Assembly: GCA_963725035.1 (NCBI GenBank) | Contig: CAVRWX010000011.1 | Location: 397,236 to 461,235, forward strand | Direction of reading: 5' to 3' | DNA from: JALZKA01 sp963725035 | Lineage (GTDB): Bacteria > Actinomycetota > Thermoleophilia > Solirubrobacterales > 70-9 | Length of the DNA stretch: 64,000 nt | Shown: positions 24,926 to 34,549 of the stretch, piece by piece | Position numbering within the stretch: the stretch's first letter is position 1 | Layout of the letters: each line of letters starts with the position of its first letter | The notes under the pieces: generated by a model | Told to the model about the DNA's origin: nothing | The model's input: only the letters and a program-made list of their open reading frames with translations | The model's database searches: none | Made by a program: the position numbers and the translations under genes

Positions 24926-26336
24926 ATGAAGACCGAGCTCACCGAACTGCCCGAATCGCGCGTCCGCCTGGACGTCTCCGTCGAGCCAGACGTCGTCGAA
25001 AAGCGGATGAGCCGGGCCGCGAAGCAGCTCGCGAACGAGATGAAGGTTCCCGGCTTTCGCAAGGGGAAGGTCCCGCCCCAGATGGTCATCCAGCGGATCG
25101 GCCGCGAGGCGGTCGTCGAGCAGGCGATTCGCGACTCGCTCCCCGAGTGGTACGAGGAGGCGATCGTCTCCTCGGGCATCGTCACGGTCGGCGACCCCAA
25201 GCTCGACGTGGACGAGTTGCCGAGCGAAGGGGAGGGACTCGATTTCTCGATCGAAGTGGGGGTGAGGCCCAAGGCCGCGCTCGGCGACTACAAGGGACTC
25301 GAGGTTGGAAAGCCCGAGGCCGAGGTGCCGCCCGAGCGCATCGACGAGGAGCTCGAGCGGCTGCGCGAAGGGTTCGGCTCGCTAAACCCGGTTGAGCGGC
25401 CTGCCGCCGACGGCGACGTGGTCGTTATCGACTACGAGGGCACCGTTGACGGCGAAGCGTTCGAGGGCGGATCGGGCACTGACATGACCGTCGAGCTCGG
25501 CTCCGAGCGCCTTCTGCCCGAGTTCGAAAAAGGACTCGTCGGCAAGAGCGCCGGCGAGGAGGCCGACCTCGACGTCAGCTTCCCCGATGACTACGGCGCC
25601 GAGGACCTGGCGGGCAAAGCGGCGGTCTTCCATGTGAAGGTCAGCGAAGTGCGCGAGAAGGAACTGCCCGAGCTCGACGACGACTTCGCGCAGTCCGCGT
25701 CCGAGTTCGACACCCTCGACGAGCTCCGCGGCAGAGATCCGCGACCGCATGGCCGAGATCATCGAGCGCCGCTCGGAGATGGAGTTCCGCGACGCCGCGG
25801 TGGAGGCTGCTGCTGAGAACGCCACGATCGACCTTCCGCACGACCTGATCCACGCCCGCGCCCACGAGCTCTGGGAGCGCTTCGAGCGCACCCTTCAGGC
25901 CCGGGGCATCGACCCCCAGATGTACGCGCAGATGCAGGGGCGCGATCGCCACGAGATGATCTCCGAGGGGGACGAGTCGGCCGAGAAGACGCTGCGGCGC
26001 GAGGCTACCCTCGCCGCAGTCGCAGAGGCAGAGGGCATCGAGCCGACCGACGAGGAACTGATCGAGGCCCTTGGCCCGGCGGATGGCAAGCAGAAGCCCG
26101 AGAAGGTGCTCGCGAAGCTGCGCGAGAACGGGCGAGAGGGCCTTCTGGTCGAGGAGGTCCGCCTGCGCAAGGCAGCCGACCTGATCGCCGACTCAGCCGA
26201 GCCGATCCCTGTCGCTCAGGCCGAGGCCCGCGATGCGATCTGGACGCCCGACAAGGACGCGGAGAGCGAATCGGCGGCGGCCGAGGGCGAGACGGAAGGC
26301 GAGACTCCGGACAAGCTTTGGACGCCTGGGCCGTGA
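24926..26336 (+). CDS. tig: Trigger factor chaperone (one frame break)
   Basis: From ATG 24926: the ribosome-binding domain has the signature VPGFRKGKVPPQMV (residues ~43-56), and the FKBP-type prolyl isomerase domain follows from ~150 (DGDVVVIDYEGTVDGEAFEG). The frame breaks near 25733, and deleting one G joins DELRAEIRDRMAEIIERR to the C-terminal chaperone arms, ending at 26336 with an acidic tail. The protein folds nascent chains at the exit tunnel. The tig-clpP order is classical. TAGGCT at 24911-24916 is a probable -10. Confidence 0.93.
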
Positions 26337-26352
26337 GTAGACTCACGCGCCG

Positions 26353-26937
26353 ATGAGCCCTCTCGTTCCAATGGTTGTCGAGCAGACGTCGCGCGGCGAG
26401 CGCGCCTTCGACATCTACTCGCGCCTTCTCAACGAGCGGATCATCTTCCTGGGTACGCCGATCAACGACGACATCGCGAACCTCGTCGTCGCGCAGATGA
26501 TCCACCTCGAGTCCGAGGACCCCGACAAGGACATCTCGATGTACATCAACTCGCCGGGCGGGTCGGTGTACGCGGGCCTTGCGATCTACGACACGATGCA
26601 GTTCATCAAGCCCGACGTGCAGACGATCTGCGTCGGCGTCGCGATGTCGATGGGCGCGCTGCTCCTGGCGGGCGGCACGGCCGAGAAGCGCATGGCCCTG
26701 CCCAACTCGAAGATCCTCATCCACCAGGTCTCGGGCGGCTTCCAAGGACAGGCGACCGACATCGAGATCCACGCCAAGGAGATCATCGACGTCCGCGAGC
26801 GCCTGGACAAGATCATCGCCCACCACACGGGCCAGGATCTCGAGCGGGTCTCGCGCGATACCGAGCGCGACTACTTCATGAGCGCCGAGGAAGCGGTGGA
26901 ATACTCCATCGTCGACCGTGTGCTCGAGCAGCGCTAA
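26353..26937 (+). CDS. clpP: ATP-dependent Clp protease proteolytic subunit
   Basis: The 194-residue serine protease has MYINSPGGSVYAGLAIYDTM, catalytic Ser in GVAMSMGALLLAGG, catalytic His in SKILIHQVSGG, and the Asp later (SRDTERDYFMSAEEAVEYSI). It forms tetradecamers fed by ClpX, encoded 2.7 kb downstream instead of directly adjacent. TAGACT at 26338-26343 lies ten bases before the ATG, with no ribosome site, so a leaderless mRNA is likely. Confidence 0.97.
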   Translation: MSPLVPMVVEQTSRGERAFDIYSRLLNERIIFLGTPINDDIANLVVAQMIHLESEDPDKDISMYINSPGGSVYAGLAIYDTMQFIKPDVQTICVGVAMSMGALLLAGGTAEKRMALPNSKILIHQVSGGFQGQATDIEIHAKEIIDVRERLDKIIAHHTGQDLERVSRDTERDYFMSAEEAVEYSIVDRVLEQR

Positions 26938-27748
26938 ACCGCTCCTCGCCTTCATCCTCTCGCTCGCGGCCACCTCCACCGCGATCGCGATAAACGCGCC
27001 TCGCGCGGTGACGGAGGGCGGCGGCTTCGAGGTCTACCGCTCGAGCGTCGCTCCGGGTGAGGCCTACTTCGCCGGCGATCGCCCGGCGACCCTTCGCTTC
27101 GCCTTCCACAGCTCCGGTGAGCCCCGCAGGGTGAACGTGCGGGTGATCGACGCCAAGACCAAGGAGGCGTACGCGCGCTGGACCATGGACCGTGCCGATC
27201 CGGGAAAGCTCTACAAGCGCTCTTGGAACGGGTCGGACCGAGAGGGCTGGCCGGCTCCGGACGGGCGCTACGCGTTTCGCATCTCCTCACCCGGCCGCCG
27301 CGATTTCGCGGGCGGGCAGTTCCGCCTTCGCGGGTACAAGTTTCCTATCGACGGACCGCACGGAACCAGAGGCTCGATCGGCGAGTTCGGGGCGGAGCGC
27401 GTGGACGGGCGGACGCACCGCGGCTTCGACGTGACCGCGCCGTGCGGCACGGATCTGGAGGCCGTGCGCGGAGGCGAGGTCGAACGGCGGGGGTACGACC
27501 CTGAGCTCTTCGGGCACTTCATCGAGGTCGACGCGCGCAGCTCGCCGCTCGACTACTTCTACGCCCACATGCGGTCGCCGGCGACGGCCGCTGCCGGCGA
27601 TCACGTAAAGACCGGCGAGGTCCTCGGCGAGATCGGGCTCTCAGGGAACGCTTCCGGCACGCCCTGCCACCTGCATGTCGAGATCAGGGCTTCGGGCCGG
27701 ACGGTCGACCCGAAGCCCTATCTCAGACGTTGGGACCGCTACTCCTAG
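26918..27748 (+). CDS. Secreted M23 family metallopeptidase
   Basis: The protein of 276 residues (GTG 26918, overlapping clpP by 20 bases) has an N-terminal signal segment (LLAFILSLAATSTAIAINAP). A ~110-residue beta-rich domain follows, then an M23/LytM domain. Zinc ligands are in GRTHRGFDVTAP (HxxxD) and PCHLHVEIR (HxH); the family's GxxGxSGxxxGxHLH pattern is present as GEIGLSGNASGTPCHLH. It should cut peptidoglycan cross-bridges or act as a regulator of such enzymes. The coding overlap with clpP is unusual. Confidence 0.9.
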   Translation: MCSSSAKPLLAFILSLAATSTAIAINAPRAVTEGGGFEVYRSSVAPGEAYFAGDRPATLRFAFHSSGEPRRVNVRVIDAKTKEAYARWTMDRADPGKLYKRSWNGSDREGWPAPDGRYAFRISSPGRRDFAGGQFRLRGYKFPIDGPHGTRGSIGEFGAERVDGRTHRGFDVTAPCGTDLEAVRGGEVERRGYDPELFGHFIEVDARSSPLDYFYAHMRSPATAAAGDHVKTGEVLGEIGLSGNASGTPCHLHVEIRASGRTVDPKPYLRRWDRYS

Positions 27749-27751
27749 CGG

Positions 27752-28171
27752 TCAGCTCGCTTCCCAGTCGACCTTCGTGTTGCAGTCCTCGGCGCCGCCG
27801 CCGAAGTCGCCGCTCGACTTGAGTGTGCCCACGACCTTGTTGCCGTTCTGCTTGACCTCGCCCTCGACGTGGACCTTGGCGTCGCCCTTCTTCGCGTTCC
27901 CGTCGAACTTGCCTCTGTCGTTGATTTTCATCTTGGGAATGGAGCCCTTGACCTCGACGGGTCCGCCAACCGCGCAGGTCACCGTGAACCTCTTGAACTT
28001 GAAGTCCTGGATCTGAACCGGTTTGCCCTGCGGCGTCGAGACCAGGATGAACGTGATCTGAAGATCAGTGCCACCCCTGGCCGCCGTGGCCTTACCTACG
28101 CTGTCCGCGCTCGACGTCGCCGGCGCGAGTGCCGCTGCGGCCAGAGCCGCGATGATGAGGATCCGCTTCAT
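27752..28171 (-). CDS. Small secreted beta-rich protein
   Basis: The protein of 139 residues has a signal peptide (KRILIIAALAAAALAPATSS) and a mature domain of alternating short strands with many Lys-Gly turns. It has two cysteines (FTVTCAVGG and AEDCNTKVDW). The pattern F-x-F-K-R-F-T-V-T-C ... G-x-A-x-G ... D-C-x-T ... W resembles the products at 28168 and 34026, so the three form a local family. The start overlaps the previous gene's stop (ATGA), so both are in one operon. Function unknown. Confidence 0.75.
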   Translation of the reverse strand: MKRILIIAALAAAALAPATSSADSVGKATAARGGTDLQITFILVSTPQGKPVQIQDFKFKRFTVTCAVGGPVEVKGSIPKMKINDRGKFDGNAKKGDAKVHVEGEVKQNGNKVVGTLKSSGDFGGGAEDCNTKVDWEAS

Positions 28172-28662
28172 TTCCGCCTCCTGTTTTTAGTCGCCAGATT
28201 GCCACGCAGGCTAGCCGGGACAGTTGCTTTGAACTTCTGCTTTCCCGACTCGCACTGGGTTCGGCCTTCGCCGGTACCGAGGTCGAACTTGCCGTGAAGC
28301 CGGGCGCTGCCCTTTGCCCGCTTGAACTTGCGCGAGAAGTGACCTCGAACGATCGCCTTGGCGCCTTCGCCGTCCTCCGAGCGCACCGCGAACGAGCGAT
28401 CGTCGAGGACCTTCGTGTTCCCATAAATGTCGAAATCCAACGCTGCGGCGTTGCCCCCACAGTTGGCCATTATGTCGGTGATCGCGATGCTGTGGACCTT
28501 GCGCTTCTTGTCTTCGGTGAGCACGAACTCGATCGTGCCACCGAGCTCGAACCGTGCCGAGAACGACGTCGAAACCGGATCTCCGCCCAGCGCAGGGCCC
28601 GCCGCCGCCAAAGCAGCGAGCGCGCACGATGCTGCGATTCCCCTTGCCAGGTGCTTCTGCAC
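28168..28662 (-). CDS. Small secreted beta-rich protein, related neighbour
   Basis: The protein of 164 residues (GTG start) has a signal peptide (ARGIAASCALAALAAAGPAL) and an exported domain with the same strand pattern as its downstream neighbour. It reads FVLTEDKKRKVHSIAITDIM, then ANCGGN, later GHFSRKFKRAKGSARLHGKF and a final C. It ends in a basic tail (ATKNRRRK). It precedes 27752-28171 with overlapping codons. I cannot name a function. Confidence 0.72.
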   Translation of the reverse strand: MQKHLARGIAASCALAALAAAGPALGGDPVSTSFSARFELGGTIEFVLTEDKKRKVHSIAITDIMANCGGNAAALDFDIYGNTKVLDDRSFAVRSEDGEGAKAIVRGHFSRKFKRAKGSARLHGKFDLGTGEGRTQCESGKQKFKATVPASLRGNLATKNRRRK

Positions 28663-28747
28663 TTCCAGCTATCTAACCCAACTGCGGCTCCAACGGAGCG
28701 GCGGTACCCTCCAAGTGAGCGGCCAAAGACCAGGAGGGACGAACCCG

Positions 28748-29640
28748 ATGAAGGCAAGGATGCGGATCGTGGGGATTGGATCGGTTGTCGCGGCGCTTGC
28801 GTGCGCCGGGGCCGCGCAGGGGGCGACGATCAACGTGAAGCCCAAGCCGGACGCGCTTCAAAAGGCGATCGACAAGGCGAAGAAAGGCGACACGCTCCTG
28901 GTCAAGGACGGGACCTACAAGGAATCGGTGGAGGTGACGAAGCCGCTCGACATCCTGGGCGAGAACGGCCCGCGGCCGGTCGATCAACGGAGGATGCGAC
29001 ACGGACATCGTGATCGACGTCCAAAGCCGGGGAGTAAAGCTCGAGCACCTTAAGGTCAAGGGGGCCAGCGACGACGGCGGCCCGGGATATACGGTGAATC
29101 TTGTCGGCGTACCGACGGGCACGCTGAGCGACCTGGCGATCAAGCAGTCCTGCAGAAGACAGCCCTGAGTACGGCATCAACATCTTCGGCTCCGGGAACC
29201 TCGAGCTCCTCAATAACCGCACGTACGGCGGGTTCCGAGGACGCCGGGATCTACATCGGCGGGATCTCGGACACCCGCGGCAAGACGCTCTTCGTCGCCG
29301 GAAACATCTCGGACGGAAACAACCGCGGGATCATCGTCGAGGAGTCGTTCTCGAGCGACCAGGACATCCGTCTCGAGTCAAATTCGGCGAACGCCAACGA
29401 CGCGCCCGGCGTGACCGGAAGCCCGACGGGGATCTACATCCACAACTCGGACAACGGCACGTACGTCGACAACATCGTCACCGACAACGGCGCGTATCGG
29501 GTTCGACATCGACGCCCCGTCCGACAACAACGTGTTCAACAACAACAACGCCACCGGCAACGGGGATGAGCGACTTCCACGACCTGGGCTCGGGAAGCTG
29601 CGGCTCCGGCAACAGCTTCTCGCTCCCGGCTTGCATGTAG
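28748..29640 (+). CDS. Secreted right-handed beta-helix protein (five frame breaks)
   Basis: From ATG 28748 the frame gives a signal peptide (RIVGIGSVVAALACAGAAQG) and the start of a parallel beta-helix (DALQKAIDKAKKGDTLLVKD). Five single-base insertions, near 28982, 29153, 29227, 29500 and 29565, then shift the frame. Correcting each gives a continuous helix of Asn-rich turns (VAGNISDGNNRGIIVEES, IYIHNSDNGTYVDNIVTDNG, NVFNNNNATGNG), ending SGSCGSGNSFSLPACM. The product is ~295 residues, probably a surface or carbohydrate-active protein. So many breaks could also mean real decay. Confidence 0.6.
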
Positions 29641-29686
29641 GCGACCGCGAGAAGGGACGAGTCCAGCCGAGGAGTAACTGACGACG

Positions 29687-30979
<1,293 letters not shown>

Positions 30980-30989
30980 ACTCCCCTGC

Positions 30990-32855
30990 ATGAACGGGGG
31001 GATCGTCAGGGCTGGTGCGCTCGCGGCGATCGGCATGCTCGCACTGAGCGGCGAGGCCGCGGCCGACACCTTCAACGTCACGAAGACGGGAGACTCGAAC
31101 CCGAACGGATGCGGACAGGGCGGCTGCACCCTCCGCGAAGCGACCATCGCGGCGAACAACAAGAACGGCCCGGACACGATCGTGCTCGATTCGGGCAAGA
31201 GCTACAAGGTCGGCATACCCGGAAGTGGAGAGGACGAAAGCGCAACAGGAGACTTCGATCTCACGGATCGCACGACGGTGCGCGCTTCGGGCGGCGGGAC
31301 CGCGAAAGTCGACGGAGACGACGTGGATGGGATCTTCGAGGCCTTCGCTTCGGCCCGGTTCGAACAGCTCGAGCTCACCCGGGCCAACGGCAATTCAATC
31401 GAGGTGACGGGGGACGTTGTCGTGGAGCGATCCACGTTCAGCAAGGGCAGCATCGGCGTCCGGGCGAACGACGGAGACATCACGGTGCGCCGGTCCACGT
31501 TTGACGACACCGGATCGAACGCGATCTATCAACAGGGGCCAGGAGGAGTGAAGGTCACCGATTCGCAGCTTCTCCACATCGGGTCAACCGGGATCTCCGA
31601 GTACGAGGGCGGCAGCGTCTCCATCAAGGGCTCGACCGTCAAGGACACCTCATCGAACGTCGTCTACGAATCGGCCGAGGGGAGCATCCGCGTCGCCAGG
31701 TCGAGAGTCTCCAAGAGCGGTGCGACCGGCTTTGGCGAGTACGAGGGCGGGAGCGTGACGATCACCCGCTCGAAACTCGAAGACTTCGCATCGAACGTCG
31801 TCTACGAATCGTCGGTGGGCAACCTTCGCGTCTCCAACTCCGAAGTGAGGCAGTCAGACGCGACCGCGTTCGGCGAATACGAGGACGGCGACGTGGTCCT
31901 GAAGAACGTCGACGCCAAGAACAGCGCCTCGAACATGGTCTACGAGTCGAATACGGGAAGCGTGATGCTCGACCGCACGAAGCTTGCCGACGCCGGGGCG
32001 ACCATCGTCGGCGAGTACGAGGCTGGTGGCATTGACATGTCCCGCTCGAAGCTCGATCAAGGCCCGTCGAACGGGATCTACGAGGCCGGCGAGGGCGGGG
32101 TGAAGATGTCGCAATCGAAGATCAGCCGCACGGACTTCATCGGAGTCCAGGAAACCGACCTCGGAGGCGTGACGCTCGAGCGATCTTTGGTAAGCCGGTC
32201 CTCCTCGAACGGAGTCTACGTCGACGAGGGCAAGGTCCGGGTGAGCGACACGACGATCGAGCAGCACGACTCCACGGGCCTCGTGCTGGGCTCCTCCGCG
32301 GATGCCGTCGTCGAGGGCTCCACTCTGGCCGGCAACGGCACGACGACCGAATCCGGGGGAGGGATCGACAGCTCAGGCGAGCTCAAGGTCGAGAACTCGA
32401 CGATCTACGGAAACGAGGCAAGCTACGGGGGCGGCATCTATTCCCAGTCGGGCTCGGCGAGGCTGAACGCGGTCACGGTCACGCGCAACTCGGCCGAAAG
32501 CGTTGGAGGTGGCCTCAATGAGTCGTCAGGCATGGTCAGGATCTCCAACTCACTCATCGCGGACAACTCGGCGGGATTGTTCGGACCGGACTGCTATGCG
32601 TCGTCGACCTTCGAGTCCGGCGGGCACAACCTGCTCTCGGACGGTGATTTCTGCACCGGCCTCGACGCCGGCAGCGACAAGGTCAAGGGGAACGCGACGA
32701 CCGACCAGCTGAAGGACAACGGCGGCCCTACGAAGACCGCTGCGATCGCTCAGTCGAGCCCCGCGGTGGACAAGGCGGGCAATAGCGCGCCACCGCGCGA
32801 CCAGCGCGGTCACGACCGCGATTCGAAGCCCGACATCGGCGCCTTCGAGCGCTAG
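30990..32855 (+). CDS. Secreted beta-helix protein with exact 46-residue repeats
   Basis: The 621-residue protein has a signal peptide (AGALAAIGMLALSGEAAADT), then the CSLREA-type motif GCTLREATIAAN found at the start of many exported beta-helix proteins. Residues ~165-410 form a solenoid in which SN-x-x-Y (SNAIYQQ, SNVVYES, SNVVYES, SNMVYES, SNGIYEA, SNGVYVD) recurs at exactly 46-residue steps, with an alternate turn EYEGG or EYEAG in between, so two 23-residue coils per repeat. The C-terminus has the choice-of-anchor motif GGPTKTAAIAQSSPAVDKAG ... DIGAFE. It probably lies at the cell surface. Confidence 0.87.
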   Translation: MNGGIVRAGALAAIGMLALSGEAAADTFNVTKTGDSNPNGCGQGGCTLREATIAANNKNGPDTIVLDSGKSYKVGIPGSGEDESATGDFDLTDRTTVRASGGGTAKVDGDDVDGIFEAFASARFEQLELTRANGNSIEVTGDVVVERSTFSKGSIGVRANDGDITVRRSTFDDTGSNAIYQQGPGGVKVTDSQLLHIGSTGISEYEGGSVSIKGSTVKDTSSNVVYESAEGSIRVARSRVSKSGATGFGEYEGGSVTITRSKLEDFASNVVYESSVGNLRVSNSEVRQSDATAFGEYEDGDVVLKNVDAKNSASNMVYESNTGSVMLDRTKLADAGATIVGEYEAGGIDMSRSKLDQGPSNGIYEAGEGGVKMSQSKISRTDFIGVQETDLGGVTLERSLVSRSSSNGVYVDEGKVRVSDTTIEQHDSTGLVLGSSADAVVEGSTLAGNGTTTESGGGIDSSGELKVENSTIYGNEASYGGGIYSQSGSARLNAVTVTRNSAESVGGGLNESSGMVRISNSLIADNSAGLFGPDCYASSTFESGGHNLLSDGDFCTGLDAGSDKVKGNATTDQLKDNGGPTKTAAIAQSSPAVDKAGNSAPPRDQRGHDRDSKPDIGAFER

Positions 32856-32858
32856 GGA

Positions 32859-33994
32859 TCAGCCGGCGTAGGCGAGGTCGCGGTCGGGCGCGATCCCGTG
32901 GCGCTCGCCGGTCTCGAGCGAGCTCCGGCGATAGGGCCCAGCGGTCGGGCGCGTCCTCGCCCTCGTGCTCGGCGCTTGCGCCCTTCAGCTTCATCGAACC
33001 GGTGTTGTCGCCGAGCTCGCGGATCTTCGCCACGTGCTCGGGCTCGAGCCGCAGCTCGACCGGCAGACTGGCGAGCTCGGTCCGCTTGTCTTCGATCGGC
33101 CGCGCATCGGGCCCGGCCTCCTGGATAAGGGTCGGCGCCACGCAGGCGACAGCCGGATGAGCGAGGTTCCACTGGCAGGCGAGCCCCATCGGCGAGAGGC
33201 CGGCCGACGCCATGACCGGCCGCATCGACTCGATGCGCTCGAGGCCGCGCTCGATCCAGCCGTCGGGCCGAAAGCGACGGTGGTCGTGCTCGTGGAGCGG
33301 GGTATCCGGCGCCAGGTCGCCCCAGAAGAGGCCGCCGTAGTCGACCACCCGCGTGATCACGGAGACATCGGCCGCCGCCGCCGCATCGAGCACGAGCTCT
33401 CCCGGCCACGGCTCGAGCGGGTTGAGGATCACCATCGCCCAGTCGATCACGTCGCCGAAGCGCTCGAGGCATGCGATCAGATCCAGCGTGAAGCCGTTCG
33501 CGGGCCCGGGTGCGACTCCGACCGCCCGGGCGAGGCCGTCACCGCGAAGCGCGGCCATGGCCTCCCAGACCGCGGGCGACTCGTAGCCGGTGCGGTCCGG
33601 GTTGTGCAGGAGGAGCACGTCGAAGAAGTCGGTGCCGATGGCCTCGAGGCTGCGCTCGGCCGCTTCGCGCAGGTAGTCCGCATAGCCGTCGGGCCCGCGC
33701 AGGGCCGGGTCGGTGAACCGGGGGAAGCCCTTCGGGCCCTGGCGCTCGCCGTGGATGAAGTCGTGTCCGACTGCGCCCGCGACACGGTAGGACTCGCGAT
33801 CGAGGCCTTTGAGGGCACGGCCGAGCGTGCGGTCGGCCTCGCCCTCGCCGTAGACGTCGGCCGTGATGACGGAGTCGATGCCGTCCCCCGGCTTGAAGCA
33901 GCGCCTCGAGGCGATCGTCCGCGATCGCCTCGCCGAAGCGCATGAAGCGCCCGCCGCCCCAGGTTCCGATCGCGCTGCGGCCGAGCTCGGTCAC
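32859..33994 (-). CDS. Aldo/keto reductase family protein (two frame breaks)
   Basis: GTG 33994 opens TELGRSAIGTWGGGRFMRFG. One extra base near 33893 shifts the frame; after removal SVITADVYGEGEADRTLGRA follows, with catalytic Asp and Tyr of the AKR barrel. It continues with FDVLLLHNPDRTGYESPAVW (His) and AGLSPMGLACQWNLAHPAVA. A second extra base near 32912 is needed to reach the natural end ETGERHGIAPDRDLAYAG. The intact protein is ~377 residues. Substrate unknown; NADPH is the usual cofactor. TAGCGT seven bases before the start may be a -10. Confidence 0.8.
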
Positions 33995-34025
33995 GGCCGC
34001 AACGCTAGCGGGAACCTAGGTTCGC

Positions 34026-34484
34026 TCAGATCGGGGACGGAAGGTCGATGTCCCGCCCCTTCTTGGCCTTCCACTCGCCGTCGTCGCGCGCGGTGCAGGT
34101 GAGTTCATCCGAGACCTTGAGCGTCGCCTCGATGGTGCCCTTCGCCTTTCCGTCCTTACCGAGCTTGCCGGTGGTTTCGAAGATCATCGTCCCCTTGCTC
34201 GGCCCCTTGGTCTTCCCCTCGAACTTCCCGTCCTTCACCTTCAAGTCACCCTTGGTGCGAGCAGGGAGCGACCCCTCCTTGCCGTTGTTGCACTTGAAGT
34301 GGAAGTAGCCGGTGATCTTCTTGACGGTCTTGCCGTCTTTCGAGAGGTCGAAGCCGAAGTAGGTCTCGTCCTCGCCCTTGACGCGGCCCTCGTAGTCGTT
34401 CTCGCCGAGCGGCTGCCCGGCGACAGCAGTGCTTGCGCCAAACGCCAGCACGCTCACAATCGCCATTGTGAAAGCTCTTTTCAT
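34026..34484 (-). CDS. Small secreted beta-rich protein, third family member
   Basis: The start is ATG 34484, just after AAGGAGGGA. The 152-residue protein has a signal peptide (KRAFTMAIVSVLAFGASTAV). The mature domain reads YFGFDLSKDGKTVKKITGYF, FKCNNGKEGS, then FEGKTKGPSKGTMIFETTGK and a late Cys (ELTCTARDDGEW). Strand order, Cys placement and the F-C-N-N-G turn resemble 27752-28171 and 28168-28662. It is encoded divergently from valS. Function unknown. Confidence 0.75.
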   Translation of the reverse strand: MKRAFTMAIVSVLAFGASTAVAGQPLGENDYEGRVKGEDETYFGFDLSKDGKTVKKITGYFHFKCNNGKEGSLPARTKGDLKVKDGKFEGKTKGPSKGTMIFETTGKLGKDGKAKGTIEATLKVSDELTCTARDDGEWKAKKGRDIDLPSPI

Positions 34485-34549
34485 CGTTCCCTCCTTGGAT
34501 CTGGTTTTCGCTCCCCGGCGCCCTGACGCCCAGACTAACATCGCCCTCG

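Noticed and set aside
31500..32220. A DNA-level tandem repeat in the beta-helix gene
   Set aside because: The 138-base units have diverged in sequence; the regularity is in the protein spacing.
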